Source: Catonia carolina (taxonomy: Eukaryota; Arthropoda; Insecta; Hemiptera; Achilidae). Taken from it: 64,000 nucleotides of DNA. Below, one piece after another: positions 23,888-34,849 of the stretch. The notes beneath the pieces were generated by a model, which was not told where the DNA came from, made no database searches, and saw nothing but the letters and a program-made list of their open reading frames with translations. Location of the stretch: contig JAQMRL010000002.1 in assembly GCA_035578175.1 (NCBI GenBank), forward strand, positions 99,426,748 to 99,490,747. Direction: 5' to 3'. A program made the position numbers and the translations under genes. Numbering within the stretch: the stretch's first letter is position 1; each line of letters opens with the position of its first letter.

Positions 23888-23962
23888 TACCTGATACAAG
23901 AGGCGTTGTAGCAATAGGTATGGGTTACGGAGCGAACCCCCCGGTTTGTTTTGTATCAGGTA
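23888..23962. repeat. 75-bp hairpin-forming inverted repeat
   Basis: TACCTGATACAA (23888-23899) is perfectly inverted at 23951-23962. Inside, GGGTT and AACCC can pair again. It does not fit a tRNA. Confidence 0.5.
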
Positions 23963-24049
23963 TCACCAATTACTCGATGGTACCAACAAACTAGAATAAT
24001 TTATAATGTGAGATAAGCCATAAACATATTTGTATTTATAATATTATAA

Positions 24050-24185
24050 TATTGTGGCACTTTCTTTCTAGGGTCCGTCTAGGGATCTGGGTAAATTAAA
24101 TAATTTTAACAAAGTATCGTTTAAAATCATAAACACATATTTACTAAGCACTTAATTACAATTAATGATGTTAATTAAATCAACG
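24050..24185 (-). repeat. LTR-like terminal remnant, related to 62540-62640
   Basis: On the minus strand it reads TTAATTTACCCAGATCCC, then ACGGACC, then AAGTGCCACAATATTAT. The same series, with few changes, ends the promoter-bearing segment at 62260-62640. The AT-rich part before the box also aligns loosely. Most likely this is the end of an LTR or similar terminal repeat, broken here by SINE D. Confidence 0.45.
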
Positions 24186-24204
24186 AATGAATTACAATAT
24201 TACT

Positions 24205-24600
24205 GTTGTTGTTTAGGTCATCAGCCGAAAAGCTGGTTTGAACGTATAGAGGTTTTACTAAGTAAAATGAGGAGTGAGGTGGTTTACCATTGCCTTCCTC
24301 ACTGAATAGAAAAGTATGCTTATCAGCATGCCGGGCCCTCTGAAAAGCCCATATTTTCCACTCTGCAAATGACACCTTCACTTCATTCACCACAGGGTCT
24401 GGCTGTATAATGAAATCCATTACTTTCAGAGGCGATAACTCTGATTAGTGTCTTTTACACCTCTACCTCTTCTGTTCTTAAATGATTCAGTCATTTAATT
24501 GGCTGACCATGTGATAAGAAACAGAACTATTTATTTTAGCCCAGCAATGAACAGATTAAGAGTAAATAATTTGACTCTCCACCTGTCTGTTATGGGCAGA
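24205..24600 (-). mobile_element. SINE D with 11-bp target duplication
   Basis: 396 bp on the minus strand, starting TCTGCCCATAACAGACAGG, with core blocks GAGGTAGAGGTGTAAAAGAC, CCAGACCCTGTGGTGAATG, GGCATGCTGATAAG and GTGAGGAAGGCAATGG. It ends TCGGCTGATGACCTAAACAA with a short (AAC)n tail. ACAATATTACT flanks it (24194-24204 and 24601-24611). Other copies are at 52807 and 59992. No A box is visible. It may be a non-tRNA SINE or the 3' end of an unknown LINE. The 81-codon frame inside it is not a gene. Confidence 0.85.
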
Positions 24601-24611
24601 ACAATATTACT

Positions 24612-27360
24612 ATAAATATACAATTTAATTTTATACAGTTAAATTAGTTACAATAAATAACAAACTAATTACAATAAATTTATAAGATTAAATAAACTTA
24701 ATACTACATACAAAGTTAATAACGATTATACGTGTTTACAATTTACGCAGGATCTCTTTGCAGGCGTACTCGCACACAGTATAACTAACTAACTGACAGA
24801 TCGAAACTCGTCGATAGTAGATCAAAGACTAACTCTGAATTTCAAAACGGCTTGCTGCTTATAGACGAAGCCATGGAAGTCACGAGAAGGACAGAGATTT
24901 TCGATACAATAATAAAAATACAAGATTTACAAAATGTAATCGACTCATTATAAAAGAATAGAATGGTTACAAAAAGAATAGGTAGCCGTTCAACAATAGG
25001 CTGACTTATACTACTATACATAACCAATTGGCGTTATATTTCTATTTCTTAGAAACCCTATTTGTTATTTACTACTAACTGTTTTTGTTTATATTAACAC
25101 CTTTTAAATCTCGGTCCTTCTCGAGAATTCTTGAACGCTCCTTTTTTAGATATTTTCACAATACTTGTTAAATTGCAGTAGAAATTGTGTGCGAAATCAG
25201 TTTTGAAGTTTACAGGACACAAAGGATAGGCAAAACATAATATTAAAAAGTTCCACATGTAAAATAATAGTGCTGTTGATGTAACTAGTACTATTATTGT
25301 TGTAACTTTCTGCACGCCGGGTGAGAGTGAAAAATTGGTAGGCTATTTCTGTATTGGTACTAGGTACTAAAGACCAAAGTAATTGATACTTCTTATCAGT
25401 TACCCATTCAGTACTCGTAATGAGATTTACTAGTGACAGCAAAATAATGTTCCGACCTAAGATTAATAGGGTTTTGCTCATCCTCTGAAGAAGCATAAAA
25501 ACAAATTTAAGGCGTAAAAAACTTTAAGCTTTGAAGATTGTTTCTAAAATGGTGAAAATTTACAAATATATTCATGGTTAAATTTGTTTTGGAGTTTTGT
25601 TAGCTAACGACTATTCAAAACCCTGTAATACTGAAACAAGGACGCTCGCTACAAACGAAAGATACAGGTTGCAGGATATAGGATGCGTAGGAAAAGGGAT
25701 TGGGTAAACCAGAAAAACCGAGTAAACATCTTGTATGATTTGTTCTAACCAACTGGTATGATAAACGAAAGAATTGCCTTTGGTCACATTTTCATTGTAC
25801 TAATCGTTCTAAAACCGATTATAATTAACTGCGTAAAAAGAAGTGTCGCACCTCGAATCTTAATCGTTTTACATTTTTTTTTTAAATTTTTAAATAGATT
25901 ATATATCAGTGAATCCCATTAAAACACTGGGGTAATTCCTGTTGAATCAAGCACGCCGATGAATGTGATGATTCATGTAAACCCACCTTTTGACCCCGTC
26001 TTGGACGTTACAGGAAGGTTAGAATGAGGAAAGAGGACATCCGTAAACAATTAAATATAGAGTAGCGAAATGCGACTGCATTGTTTGGCAACGCAGGAAC
26101 TGGATAAACGTGTTAATGAATAGGATGAAAGAAAACCTGCCGTTTACCAAAAAGATCTAGGAAACATTCTATAGTCCAAGGATTTAATTCTTGGACGCAT
26201 CCTTTTTTTTGATGGACCAAAGCAACTTTTCTATTGGGCAAAGCTGAATGCTACAACTCTGTATTTGAAGTTAATTCGCCCAACGCTTAAAATAGTCGCT
26301 ATTTGTAATTCTATGACAAAAAAAACATAAAAATTGGGTTATCTTAAAATTCAATCTACTGAAAATGTGAACAGAACTATTAAACATACTGCAACTATTA
26401 TGTAAGATTTCTTATCCAACATTAATTTACAAAATATAATGTAATTTAATGAAATTTAATGTAATTTTGTATTAAAAGCTCCATTAAAATCCGTTTGATA
26501 TGGAGGGGTTCAAAATTGTTGCTCGTATAAATTGTAATTGTTACAGTGTTTGTTTTAAAACAAGTAAAATGCATTGCTACATGTTTATTAGTGAGGGAAC
26601 TAGTAGTGGTATTTGCCAAACTATTTATTCTGTGTTATGATTGTGAAAAAAGTTATTTTGCTTTATTTTATGGATATCCTGTACAAGTATTTTTGTAAAG
26701 TGCTTATTCAAACGCAGGCGACCTTTTGAAATCAAATAGAAACGACTTCGTTTAATTTTACTTGACTAAACTGGAAATATACTGTTAGTTGACGTGATTG
26801 TTGTATTTGGGTGTTTCAAACAAATGAATGAATGAGTGTGAAAATGAATGAATTTTATTTAGATCATTATTTGTTATTGCTAGCTAGTGAGATCCTCCTT
26901 TTGAGTTCACAAAGCCAAATGTACACCATATTTGTATACACGATTTTATATGCTATGCTAAACACTGAACACTGAATATTGCCTTTGTTTCAAAACATTT
27001 ACGGTAGACTTATAACCATACTCTCTGTTTCAAAAATTAATAATAATAATAATAAAGTTTTTCTAAAATTTTACATACATATTACCTTATACGACACGAA
27101 ATTTACTCATTGTCAATGTACTCATATCTACCTCTGAAATTCAATATTTAAGTAGTAAAAGGATAAAATTCACCTTAACTTTCCCTATCTTTATTTTTTA
27201 ATTCAAATTAAATATAAAAATTTTATTAAATTTATTTTAAACTAAACAAATAAAAATAATTTATTTAAAAAATGTATTTTTATAAAAATAATACTGTAAT
27301 AAATTCTTGTTCAAAAATGTATTTTTAATTATGTTTTATTGTCTTTTTATAATAATTTTT
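24612..27360. other. AT-rich, weak minus-strand frames at 25094-25496
   Basis: The minus frame 25197-25496 (99 codons, hydrophobic N-terminus) and the overlapping 25094-25315 have no known domain. A small (TAA)6 run lies at 27038-27055. Nothing else recognised. Confidence 0.35.
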
Positions 27361-27367
27361 TATAAGA

Positions 27368-28695
27368 CAGGGTGATCGTAAATTCGGCAACCCAAAATGA
27401 TAACAGTCTTAGAAAGCTGTAATGTATTTTTTATTTTTCTTTCAAAGTTTACGATACAAGTTATAATTACAACTTACTTACTTACAAGTTCACAACAAGT
27501 GCTGGAAATGTCCACCGTGGTTTGCAATGCATGCATCAACGCGTTTTCTTACATTGCACGCAACCTTTTTGAGTGTAGCAGTAGCAATATTTGATATACA
27601 GTCTTCAATGTTTCTTCTAAGTTCATCTACTGTATGCGGGTTGTTTTTGTACACATTATCTTTCAAATAGCCCCATAAATAAAAATCAGGAGGAGTCAGA
27701 TCTGGTGACCGAGGAGGCCACAAACCACAAGAAATTATTCGGTCATCAAAGAAATCGTGGAGAAATTGGATAGTACTGTTTGCCGTATTTGAAGTTGCTC
27801 CGTCTTGTTGTAGCCAGCAATAACGTTCGTCAACATGTAGCAGTGCTACGAACTGCATGATTATTTCTTGATAACGATCTGCTGTGATTGTATCCGAAAA
27901 AAAGATAGGCCCGACAATTCTCCGACGAGATACACCACACCACACCCCAATTTTTTGAGAATGTAATGGCGTTCATGGAATTCATGTGGATTCTCTGCAG
28001 ACCATACTCTACAATTTTGACTATTAACATATCCACTTAGATGAAACCAAGCTTCATCGCTGAAAAAAACTTTGTCCAGAACAGATATGTCATTTCGAAT
28101 GAAATTTTTAAACCAATGACAATACCGCAATCGCTTCTCTTTATCTGGCTCTTCGAGCTGATGAGTTACGTATTATTATAGTTAATAACTTAGTGGCTTT
28201 ATGAACACTTCCATAAGACAGTCCAGTCTGAGTAGAAAGTTTTCGAAGAGACTTTTTTGGAGAACGAATAAACGTTTCACTTATCGTCTGCAGACTGTCG
28301 TCAGATAAAACACTTGGTCGGCCGGTACGATTACGGTCATTCACGCTACCTGTATCCCGAAAACGATGAAACAAACGAAATATGGTCGATTTGTTTGGCA
28401 CTTTAGCATCTGGAAAGGCATTGGAGAAATGTTCTTGATACTTCGCGTAGGATTTCGATTCACAGTAACTCAAAACGATAGAGACGCGTTGTTCTTGCGT
28501 AAAAGACATTGGGACTCGAACTGAACAAATCAACTAGTTTCTGGCTAACTGTCACCCGGTGGCGTGATCTAGAAGTGCTGCCACATACTGTACTACTAAA
28601 CGAAAAATTCCCATATTCTAATCATACTTTACAAATTTACCTTCAATTCCTACACGGCTTCAAACATTTGGTTGCGCGACTTTACGATCACCCGG
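27368..28695 (-). mobile_element. Tc1/mariner-superfamily transposon, 1,328 bp, defective
   Basis: Terminal inverted repeats of about 26 bp: left starts CAGGGTGATCGTAAATTCG, right (inverted) CCGGGTGATCGTAAAGTCG. The right end abuts TA (28696-28697); the left side has GA where TA is expected. A transposase with DDD residues, broken by two frameshifts, fills the interior on the minus strand. Confidence 0.88.
27490..28509 (-). pseudogene. Tc1/mariner-type DDD transposase, two frameshifts
   Basis: Likely start is ATG 28509 (MSFTQEQRVSIVLSYCES). The N-terminal part is a helix-turn-helix domain with an NKSTIFRLFHRFRDTGSV linker and a DRNRTGRPSVLSDD motif, as in DUF4817-type transposases. A shift near 28175 leads to FFSDEAWFHLSGYVNS (first catalytic Asp). 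A second near 27960 leads to LQQDGATSNTA (second Asp) and TPPDFYLWGYLKDNVY (third Asp). The last two Asp are separated by 38 residues, unlike the 34 of classical mariner. The stop is at 27490. All three catalytic Asp survive, so decay is moderate. It cuts and joins DNA at TA sites in working relatives. Confidence 0.9.
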
Positions 28696-28800
28696 TATTT
28701 CTTTTCTGATGGATTGTTTCTACTAAATATAAATACTTTATACAGTTTCATCATACGACTGCATCAAAATCATTAAACCTAGGTATCTAATATTGCGCTA

Positions 28801-28883
28801 TCTATCAACTGAGAGGTGCCAACTCGACAGTATCTATCAACTGAAAGGTGTCATCTTGACGGTATCTATCAACTCGATAGATG
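28801..28883 (+). repeat. 32-bp minisatellite, about 2.5 units
   Basis: Units start TCTATCAACT at 28801, 28833 and 28865 (TCTATCAACTGAGAGGTG, TCTATCAACTGAAAGGTG). Confidence 0.75.
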
Positions 28884-28954
28884 TTTTAAATTACACATAT
28901 AATAGAAATTAACAATTTGCAAGATATTTATATCTATAACAAAAACCACATATA

Positions 28955-29390
28955 CAAAAGTATAGTTCAAAGCATCACACTTTATGGCTCAGAAGTTGGG
29001 GACATCACAAAGACCAACAAAAATAAACTTAGAGCAACTGAAATGGACTTTCTAAGCAGAAGTTATGGGAAAGACTTGTGAGAGTTAGAAATGAAGCATA
29101 CGAGCCGAAATGAGTATGGGAGTACCATCGATGACGAGATCAAAAAACGACACTTAACGTGGTTTGGTCATGTGAAGAGGATGACAGAGGATAGATGGCC
29201 CCGAAAAATATTAGAATGGGTACTTCCAGAACGGAGGAAAAGAGGACGTACTCGACGGAATAGGAGAGATGGCGTGAAAGAAGTCATGACGGCTAGAAAT
29301 TTAAAAGAGGATGTAATCTTATAGGAAACAGTGGAAACTGGGGACGGAGAAGCAGCGACAGCTGTAACATAATCCGTTATATACATTCAC
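28955..29390 (+). pseudogene. LINE endonuclease-RT C-terminal fragment
   Basis: Reads LYGSEV, then TNKNKLRATEMDFLSRS, a stop, then HLTWFGHVKRMTEDRWPRKI, LPERRKRGRTRR and a short end. These blocks are the well-known C-terminus of insect LINE ORF2 proteins after the RT domain (thumb, then WFGH-x-RM). 5' truncated, as LINE insertions usually are. Clade not assigned. A different LINE tail begins directly after it. Confidence 0.8.
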
Positions 29391-29424
29391 AAGACATTTA
29401 TATGGAAAATTTTGACGTAAAAGT

Positions 29425-29830
29425 GTATTTCAACTTTGGGATCTGCTAAAATTTTACATACGAATCGTATAATAACGAAGGAAATGAGATTTTACGCTCG
29501 ATAAAGCATTGCACCTTTTGTGCCACAAAACTAATGCTACTCAAAAACTTACTCATACCATACGTATCAAGAAACAGTTATACAGAACGATGCACGACAA
29601 ATCTGAATTATTTACAAACCCTCCAGTACAAAACATGTACTTTAGGTTGATACGAGTATTCAAAAAGCCTCTGGTCAAGGGATCTTCTTGGGTAGAGCGA
29701 TTTATATGACAGTAGCTTTAATAAGTGAATTACGTTTTGGAACAACTAAGTAACAAATTTAGACATTTTGTAAATTTTTTGTATCAATAGGTTCTAAATA
29801 ATCAATAAAGTAATTTTTAGTTGCTGACAG
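29425..29830 (+). pseudogene. Jockey-like LINE 3' fragment, strongly decayed
   Basis: Starts at a block matching TTCAACTTTGGGGATCTGC of the copy at 32862. Traces follow of EILRSIKHCTFCAT, KKQLYRTMHDKSELF, NPPVQNMY and a final RGSSW end, with frameshifts. An AATAAAG-type signal lies near 29802. Same broad family as 15796 and 32862 but older. Confidence 0.7.
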
Positions 29831-30214
29831 ATTATTGTAAAAGATTTTATGAATAAAGAAGTAACTTTCTGCCCAATAACTTCGAAAAAATTAACGCATC
29901 ATGTAAAATTTTGGGCTCTCTTTTCATCAATGTGCCAGGTTCATTTCTGTTACTGTTATTCTGTGCATCATACTTTCAAGCAATAGTATTTACTATTTTT
30001 TAACAAAAAGTTAGAGTTGTAAATTTGATTGATGGTACTTTAAAGAAAAATTTGATAAATTAGCTTTAAAAGCACAAAGTTTTATTTAACAAAAACAGAA
30101 GGGTTACTTACAGTATTGAATGAAAGTTTTCCATGTTTAATTCATGCATATTGGAAAAAATTAAAAGTAAATGATTATTATGTGATTTATAATTAATTAG
30201 TAATTTAGTAAAGA

Positions 30215-30375
30215 GCCCGTCTTGCCTTAATTACAGCTAGCATTCGTCTCAGCATTCCTTTAATCAAGTTTTAGCTTCCTCGTTGATTTTCTTTTGTCCT
30301 TCTTTGGCCACATGACACAGATGTTAAAGATTCACTAGATTACGTTGAAGAACTCTTTTTTAAGCAAAACACAAA
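30215..30375 (-). pseudogene. Tc1-like transposase C-terminal remnant
   Basis: The minus strand reads, across frameshifts, LKKRVLQRNLVNL, then EGQKKI, then LIKGMLRRMLAVIKARR and a stop. Spacing and the RRM-x-AVIKA ending match Tc1-type transposase C-termini. No TIRs found. Confidence 0.5.
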
Positions 30376-30689
30376 CGTGCTGAATAGGATTTTGAGACTA
30401 GCAATACAAAATAATAAAACCGATTCAATGCCATCACAATTAAATTAATGATACACATTTAAAATATTTTGAAGTGATGCGTTAAATTTGTCAACAACCG
30501 TATTTCAATACGCAGCGTTTTAAAATCAGTACAGTAAATCAAATATTTATGGTGGTTAGCATGCTACTTCAAAAATCTGAGAATGAGTATTCGAAAACGA
30601 CAACACAGTTGTTTCGAGCAGCAGTGGATAAGGTTTAGATTGTCAATATTGGGGCCAACATCCGGAACGGATATGAATCTAAAGAAAAA

Positions 30690-30825
30690 GCATGCTACGC
30701 TGTGAAGTGGAGATCCCGAGTTCAGTTCCTGGCCAGGGCCTGGAAATTCTACATCAAGTATCAATCAACAGTAGTCGCTAATACACAAGGTGTTGATGTG
30801 CCAAATGAAATTTAAAAAAAATTAC
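30690..30825 (+). mobile_element. SINE A copy, head decayed
   Basis: GAGTTCAGTTCCTGGCCAGG (B box and following block), GTAGTCGCTAATACAC, GGTGTTGATGTG and an A-rich tail, in the family order. Confidence 0.75.
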
Positions 30826-30839
30826 GAATGCGAATCAAA

Positions 30840-32660
30840 GCCAACGAAGGGGTTTTTTAGAATTACTATGCATTTGTCAGATTACAAAAAAATTACGACC
30901 GTATAAACTGCACTGTGCATATATTTTTTTATCATCATATTTTTACACTTTACTTAAAATGCAAAATCTGGTCCAATATATTTTAAATAAAGAAATTTTG
31001 TTTGTCCTTAAATACATAGTTTTACCGAATGGATTTAAACAATATTTACAGGGTTGAAAAGAGAACAATTTCGGGATTCCATAATAAAATAAAAAATGAA
31101 AATTAGTAGAAGCTGCAACTAAATTTTAAGAAGTAAATAACTAAATAATTGAATGAAAGTTTTGGTGATGCTACTATCCTCGTGGCGACGTTGCGAAGTT
31201 AAGTTTATTAGGAAAGGGTCGTTGTGGTAATGTGAATTGTTTATTTAGGCTCATATCTTACTTCATGAATAACACCGACACAAAACATCGTGAAGTAAAG
31301 ATATAATAGTTAATTTAATTTGTAAAATTGGTTCCCAAGAATAAATTGGTATACTATGCAAATTAATTTGAAATGGTCACTAGCTGATTTTTACTCTCTG
31401 TAGTAGGCTAAGTCAAGTTATGTAGTGAGAATATAAAGTTTCCATGGTGCAACATCTTAAATTACCTGAATTTCTGATCTGTGTATTTCATATCTCGATA
31501 AAACTAAACAAATGTTTTTTGGAAGGATGTCATATTTAAAATAATACATTTTTTGGTTTCAAGAGTTTCAAGTGTTTAAATCCAGATATTGAAAATGTTT
31601 TGTCTACTCTTACTATTTCGATAAACCGGACCTCACCAAATATTACTTTGTTGGGTAGATTCGCGAATAAAATAAAAAATAAAATGTTGATTCTGTTAGA
31701 TTTCTGTGAAGTGACGAAGTGGTTTGAAAGTCTTTAGCTCTCTAATGCATAGAAAACGAAAATTGTGACCCTTTCTTATGTCGTTTAGACGTCGGAAAGA
31801 AAATAAACTACAGCGGCATTACAATATTTATAAGGAAGTTAAACTTTTAATTGTCGGTTTTATTATAAATTTCTCTGTAGTAAGCTTTTACACATTTCTC
31901 AGTTTATTTTAAAGAAAACAACTTGAAAGTACATTTAAAATTTTTAATTCATAATTAATTGGAGAAAATTTATACACTTGTACACATCCAGCGTTTACAT
32001 AGAAAATGATACCCTTGATAAAATTTGAGCCTAGAAAGTTATTTCATTAAAATTTCTTACCATCTGAGTTTTCAGATTTTTTTGCACGTGAATAAGCAAC
32101 ATAAAACTTTTTCGTGCTTTAAAAGTTTTACTGCTTATTACCAGTTTAAGTAAACTTGTTTGATGCTTAAAAGACTCGAGACTTTTCAAAAATCGTGTAA
32201 CTACAACCCACGTTATTTAATACTTTAACAAAATTTTATGAAATTCTATTGTTACTTTGTAAGATGTTGTACGAAAAAGATGAAAAGAACACTTTATCGT
32301 GAATAAGACCGTAAGCCTATATAGTATTTTTTAAACTTGATATTCTTACGTAATTCTTCATTCTATTATTTGCAAAATCACTACCTTCAAAATCAATTTA
32401 AAATAAAAGTTACAGTGAACCGCAAAAAACTTTCTTGCTTATTTATCTTCAAGAAGTAACTTAACAATGTTTTACATTGTTCGACGCGTTTTACCACGCT
32501 ATTACGCCGGTGAAAATTTAGTGTCAACAGCGTTCTGTCATACTATCATACTACGTAGTAATGCGTTTCATAAAAGTAACATGCGCCTCGTGTAATACCG
32601 CCAGCTGCTGTTCTTTAACAACAATTTTTACTGGTTCCTACTATTAATAATATTGTTCCT
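30840..32660. other. AT-rich, nothing recognised
   Basis: No ORF above chance, no repeat matched within the window. Confidence 0.5.
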
Positions 32661-32665
32661 TTGCC

Positions 32666-32735
32666 GGCCCACGAAGTAGTGGTCAGCGCAACTGGCTTCT
32701 ACACCGCGAATCCCAGTTTCGATTTACGGTTACTA
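32666..32735 (+). mobile_element. SINE B head, decayed second copy
   Basis: GTAGTGGTCAGCGCAACTGG then CTTCTACACCG, and AGTTTCGATTTACGG as a mutated B box. Matches 15211 in head only. Confidence 0.65.
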
Positions 32736-32861
32736 ATTCACATTAGAAAAGAACGGATTCTTCAACCGAACTTATGCATTTAACAAAACGTAGCCCATTT
32801 TTAGCTACTTTGTAGGTAATAAATAACACATTTATTCTTTTATTCTTTTCATATTACACAT

Positions 32862-33410
32862 ACACGCCACAAACTCAAAACAGGCTTCTATCAACTGGAA
32901 CGCTTACACGATAGACGTTCTAAATTAAACATGTCACACAAATTAGCAATCTACAAGACAGTCTTAAGACCAATCTGAACATATGGAGTTCAACTTTGGG
33001 GATCTGCTAATCCTTCACACACGAAACGTAAACAATCGATTCAGAACAAGATTCTACGAATGATAACGCAATGCCCCTTTTATATCACAAACGCAGTGTT
33101 GCACAAAGACTTATAAATCCTATAGTGTAATTAATGTGAAACAACTATACAAGACGATGCATGACAAATTTGAATTACATGACAATCCTTTCATACAAAA
33201 CATGTACATTGGGGTGATACCGGGTGCTCAGCGCAGACGTTTGAAACGCCTCGGGCTAAGAGATCTTCATGGCCAACTGTAGGATTGTGGTGATGACTGC
33301 ACGCTCCTTCAAGTAAATCAAGTTTTGAAACATTAGCTTCACATTTATAAATTGTTGTATTAATATAAAAAAAGATACTAAATTTCAATTGAGTGTAAAA
33401 AAAAAATTCA
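32862..33410 (+). pseudogene. Jockey-like LINE 3' fragment, sister of 15796-16640
   Basis: Begins in the thumb region (RHKLKTGFYQLERLHDRRSK), has a TGA at IWTYG (PI-stop-TYG), then GVQLWGSANPSHTKR, NKILRMITQCPFYITN, a small shift near 33125, MHDKFELHDNPFIQNMY and RRRLKRL to the stop at 33279-33281. The 3' UTR (GTGGTGATGACTGCACGCTC) matches the other copy and ends in an A-run near 33400. The 5' end is abrupt. Confidence 0.85.
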
Positions 33411-34090
33411 TTATTCAGTTTTCAGAATGTTTTTTTGGGTTAATGTCCGACTGTTCTGCAATTACTGCTAGTGCAGGCTGTGAAGAATGAAATGATTTTT
33501 TGTAACGTATGAAAATATGCTGTGCCTGAATGGGATTCGAACCCAAGACCCAGAATTCAGAATTGAATAAAATAGTTTGATAACTGCTGTTGCCAACCTA
33601 CGAAAAAATTATATTATTCTGTTAAAAAACAGTATTTTTAAAATTATGAATTTTGTGAAGTTTTATTATTAATAAAAGTCGAATTTCATTAAAATGTTTA
33701 TGCTACTTACTTATTTAATTTACATAAAATTTTTTCAAATAAATTTAATTACAGTACAGAGTTTCAGTTTGTACAGAATTTACAGTTAAATTTAATTTTG
33801 AACTAGTTCAAAACTAACAACTTAATTTTGAGGATTTAATTAAGTATTTTACGTTAAACATATAAAAGTGTTAATTCAACCGCTAATAATTATGTTTTAT
33901 ATCAGATCTTTTATGTCTTTAAAACTATGGAAGATTCAATTCTGAAGCCTGGTTTATTCGATTTGTTAGGGTTATAACCATAAGGTGATAACAGAATATG
34001 TTCCTTAATTAAAGCCTTAAAAAATTCAATATGGCCTCATTTAACCGGGGTAACTGAATTCTGGGGAAAATCTTTCACTAGCTGTAACTC
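33411..34090. other. AT-rich with one isolated B-box-like site
   Basis: GGGATTCGAACCCAAGACC at 33534 is an inverted B box without the rest of a tRNA or SINE. No other feature. Confidence 0.4.
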
Positions 34091-34094
34091 GCTG

Positions 34095-34382
34095 AAGGTC
34101 TATTCTCACGATGCTAGTACTAGCTGCTAGTAGACTAACAGCTAGTAAAATAGCGTAATGGGAACGAACAACTAGCAGCTAGTTCAGTTCAAGCGCTAAT
34201 ATTCACTAGCGTGCTCGTGACTTTGAACATGTTTGATTTAACTAGCGCTAGTAGGGGAGAAAATGTCACGTGGTTGACTAGTACTAGTAAACTAGCTCAG
34301 TGTAAACGTATGAAACCGTTGTTAGTTACTATTAAACTGCAGGACTAGCAGCTAGTACACTAGTGTCATGTCAATAGGCCTT
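34095..34382. mobile_element. CTAG-rich MITE, 288 bp
   Basis: Imperfect TIRs: left AAGGTCTATTCTCACGATG, right (inverted) AAGGCCTATTGACATGACA, each followed by an ACTAGCTGCTAGT block. I count 15 CTAG tetramers inside, often as CAGCTAG or CTAGTACTAG, so the element is a nest of small palindromes. No ORF. No clear target duplication. Superfamily unknown. Confidence 0.75.
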
Positions 34383-34849
34383 AACGAAGCGTATTTAGCC
34401 TATGTTTATATGAACATTTTTTATTATTTTTAGCTGCACCTCAGTTGAATTTTGAATCACCCTATATACAACGAAAAAAAATTTCAGATATTCCATTGCT
34501 ACAGTATCTCAACTATTTTTACTAATATAAAGTATTAAAAATAATTTTATGACAGAAGTTATTTGTTAAGTAACAAAACAATATTACTTACACACAGATT
34601 GCTTTATGGGTGATTCCAAGCCATATTACAAATTATTGGCATAATTAAGTTAAGTTACGATTAAAGAATTATATTTTTGGCATTTATTTGTCGATAAATA
34701 CTTACTTATTATCTCAAACATTGTTGTAATTTTATATTTATTATCAATAAAAAAATTTTGTCCAAAAAACCCGCTATTAAAATATTAAAATATTTGTTTG
34801 TATTGTATTTATGATCTATCTGGTTTTTCGTGTGAGTTTGTAACAGCTG
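34383..34849. other. AT-rich, nothing recognised
   Basis: No coding or repeat signal. Confidence 0.5.

Noticed and set aside
24175..24420. 81-codon minus-strand ORF as a gene
   Set aside because: It lies inside SINE D, and the other copies do not keep the frame.
25094..25496. Overlapping minus-strand ORFs as a small secreted or membrane protein
   Set aside because: Two different frames, no domain, and hydrophobicity expected from T-rich codons.
33529..33550. tRNA or SINE from an isolated inverted B box
   Set aside because: No A box at proper distance and no family body around it.
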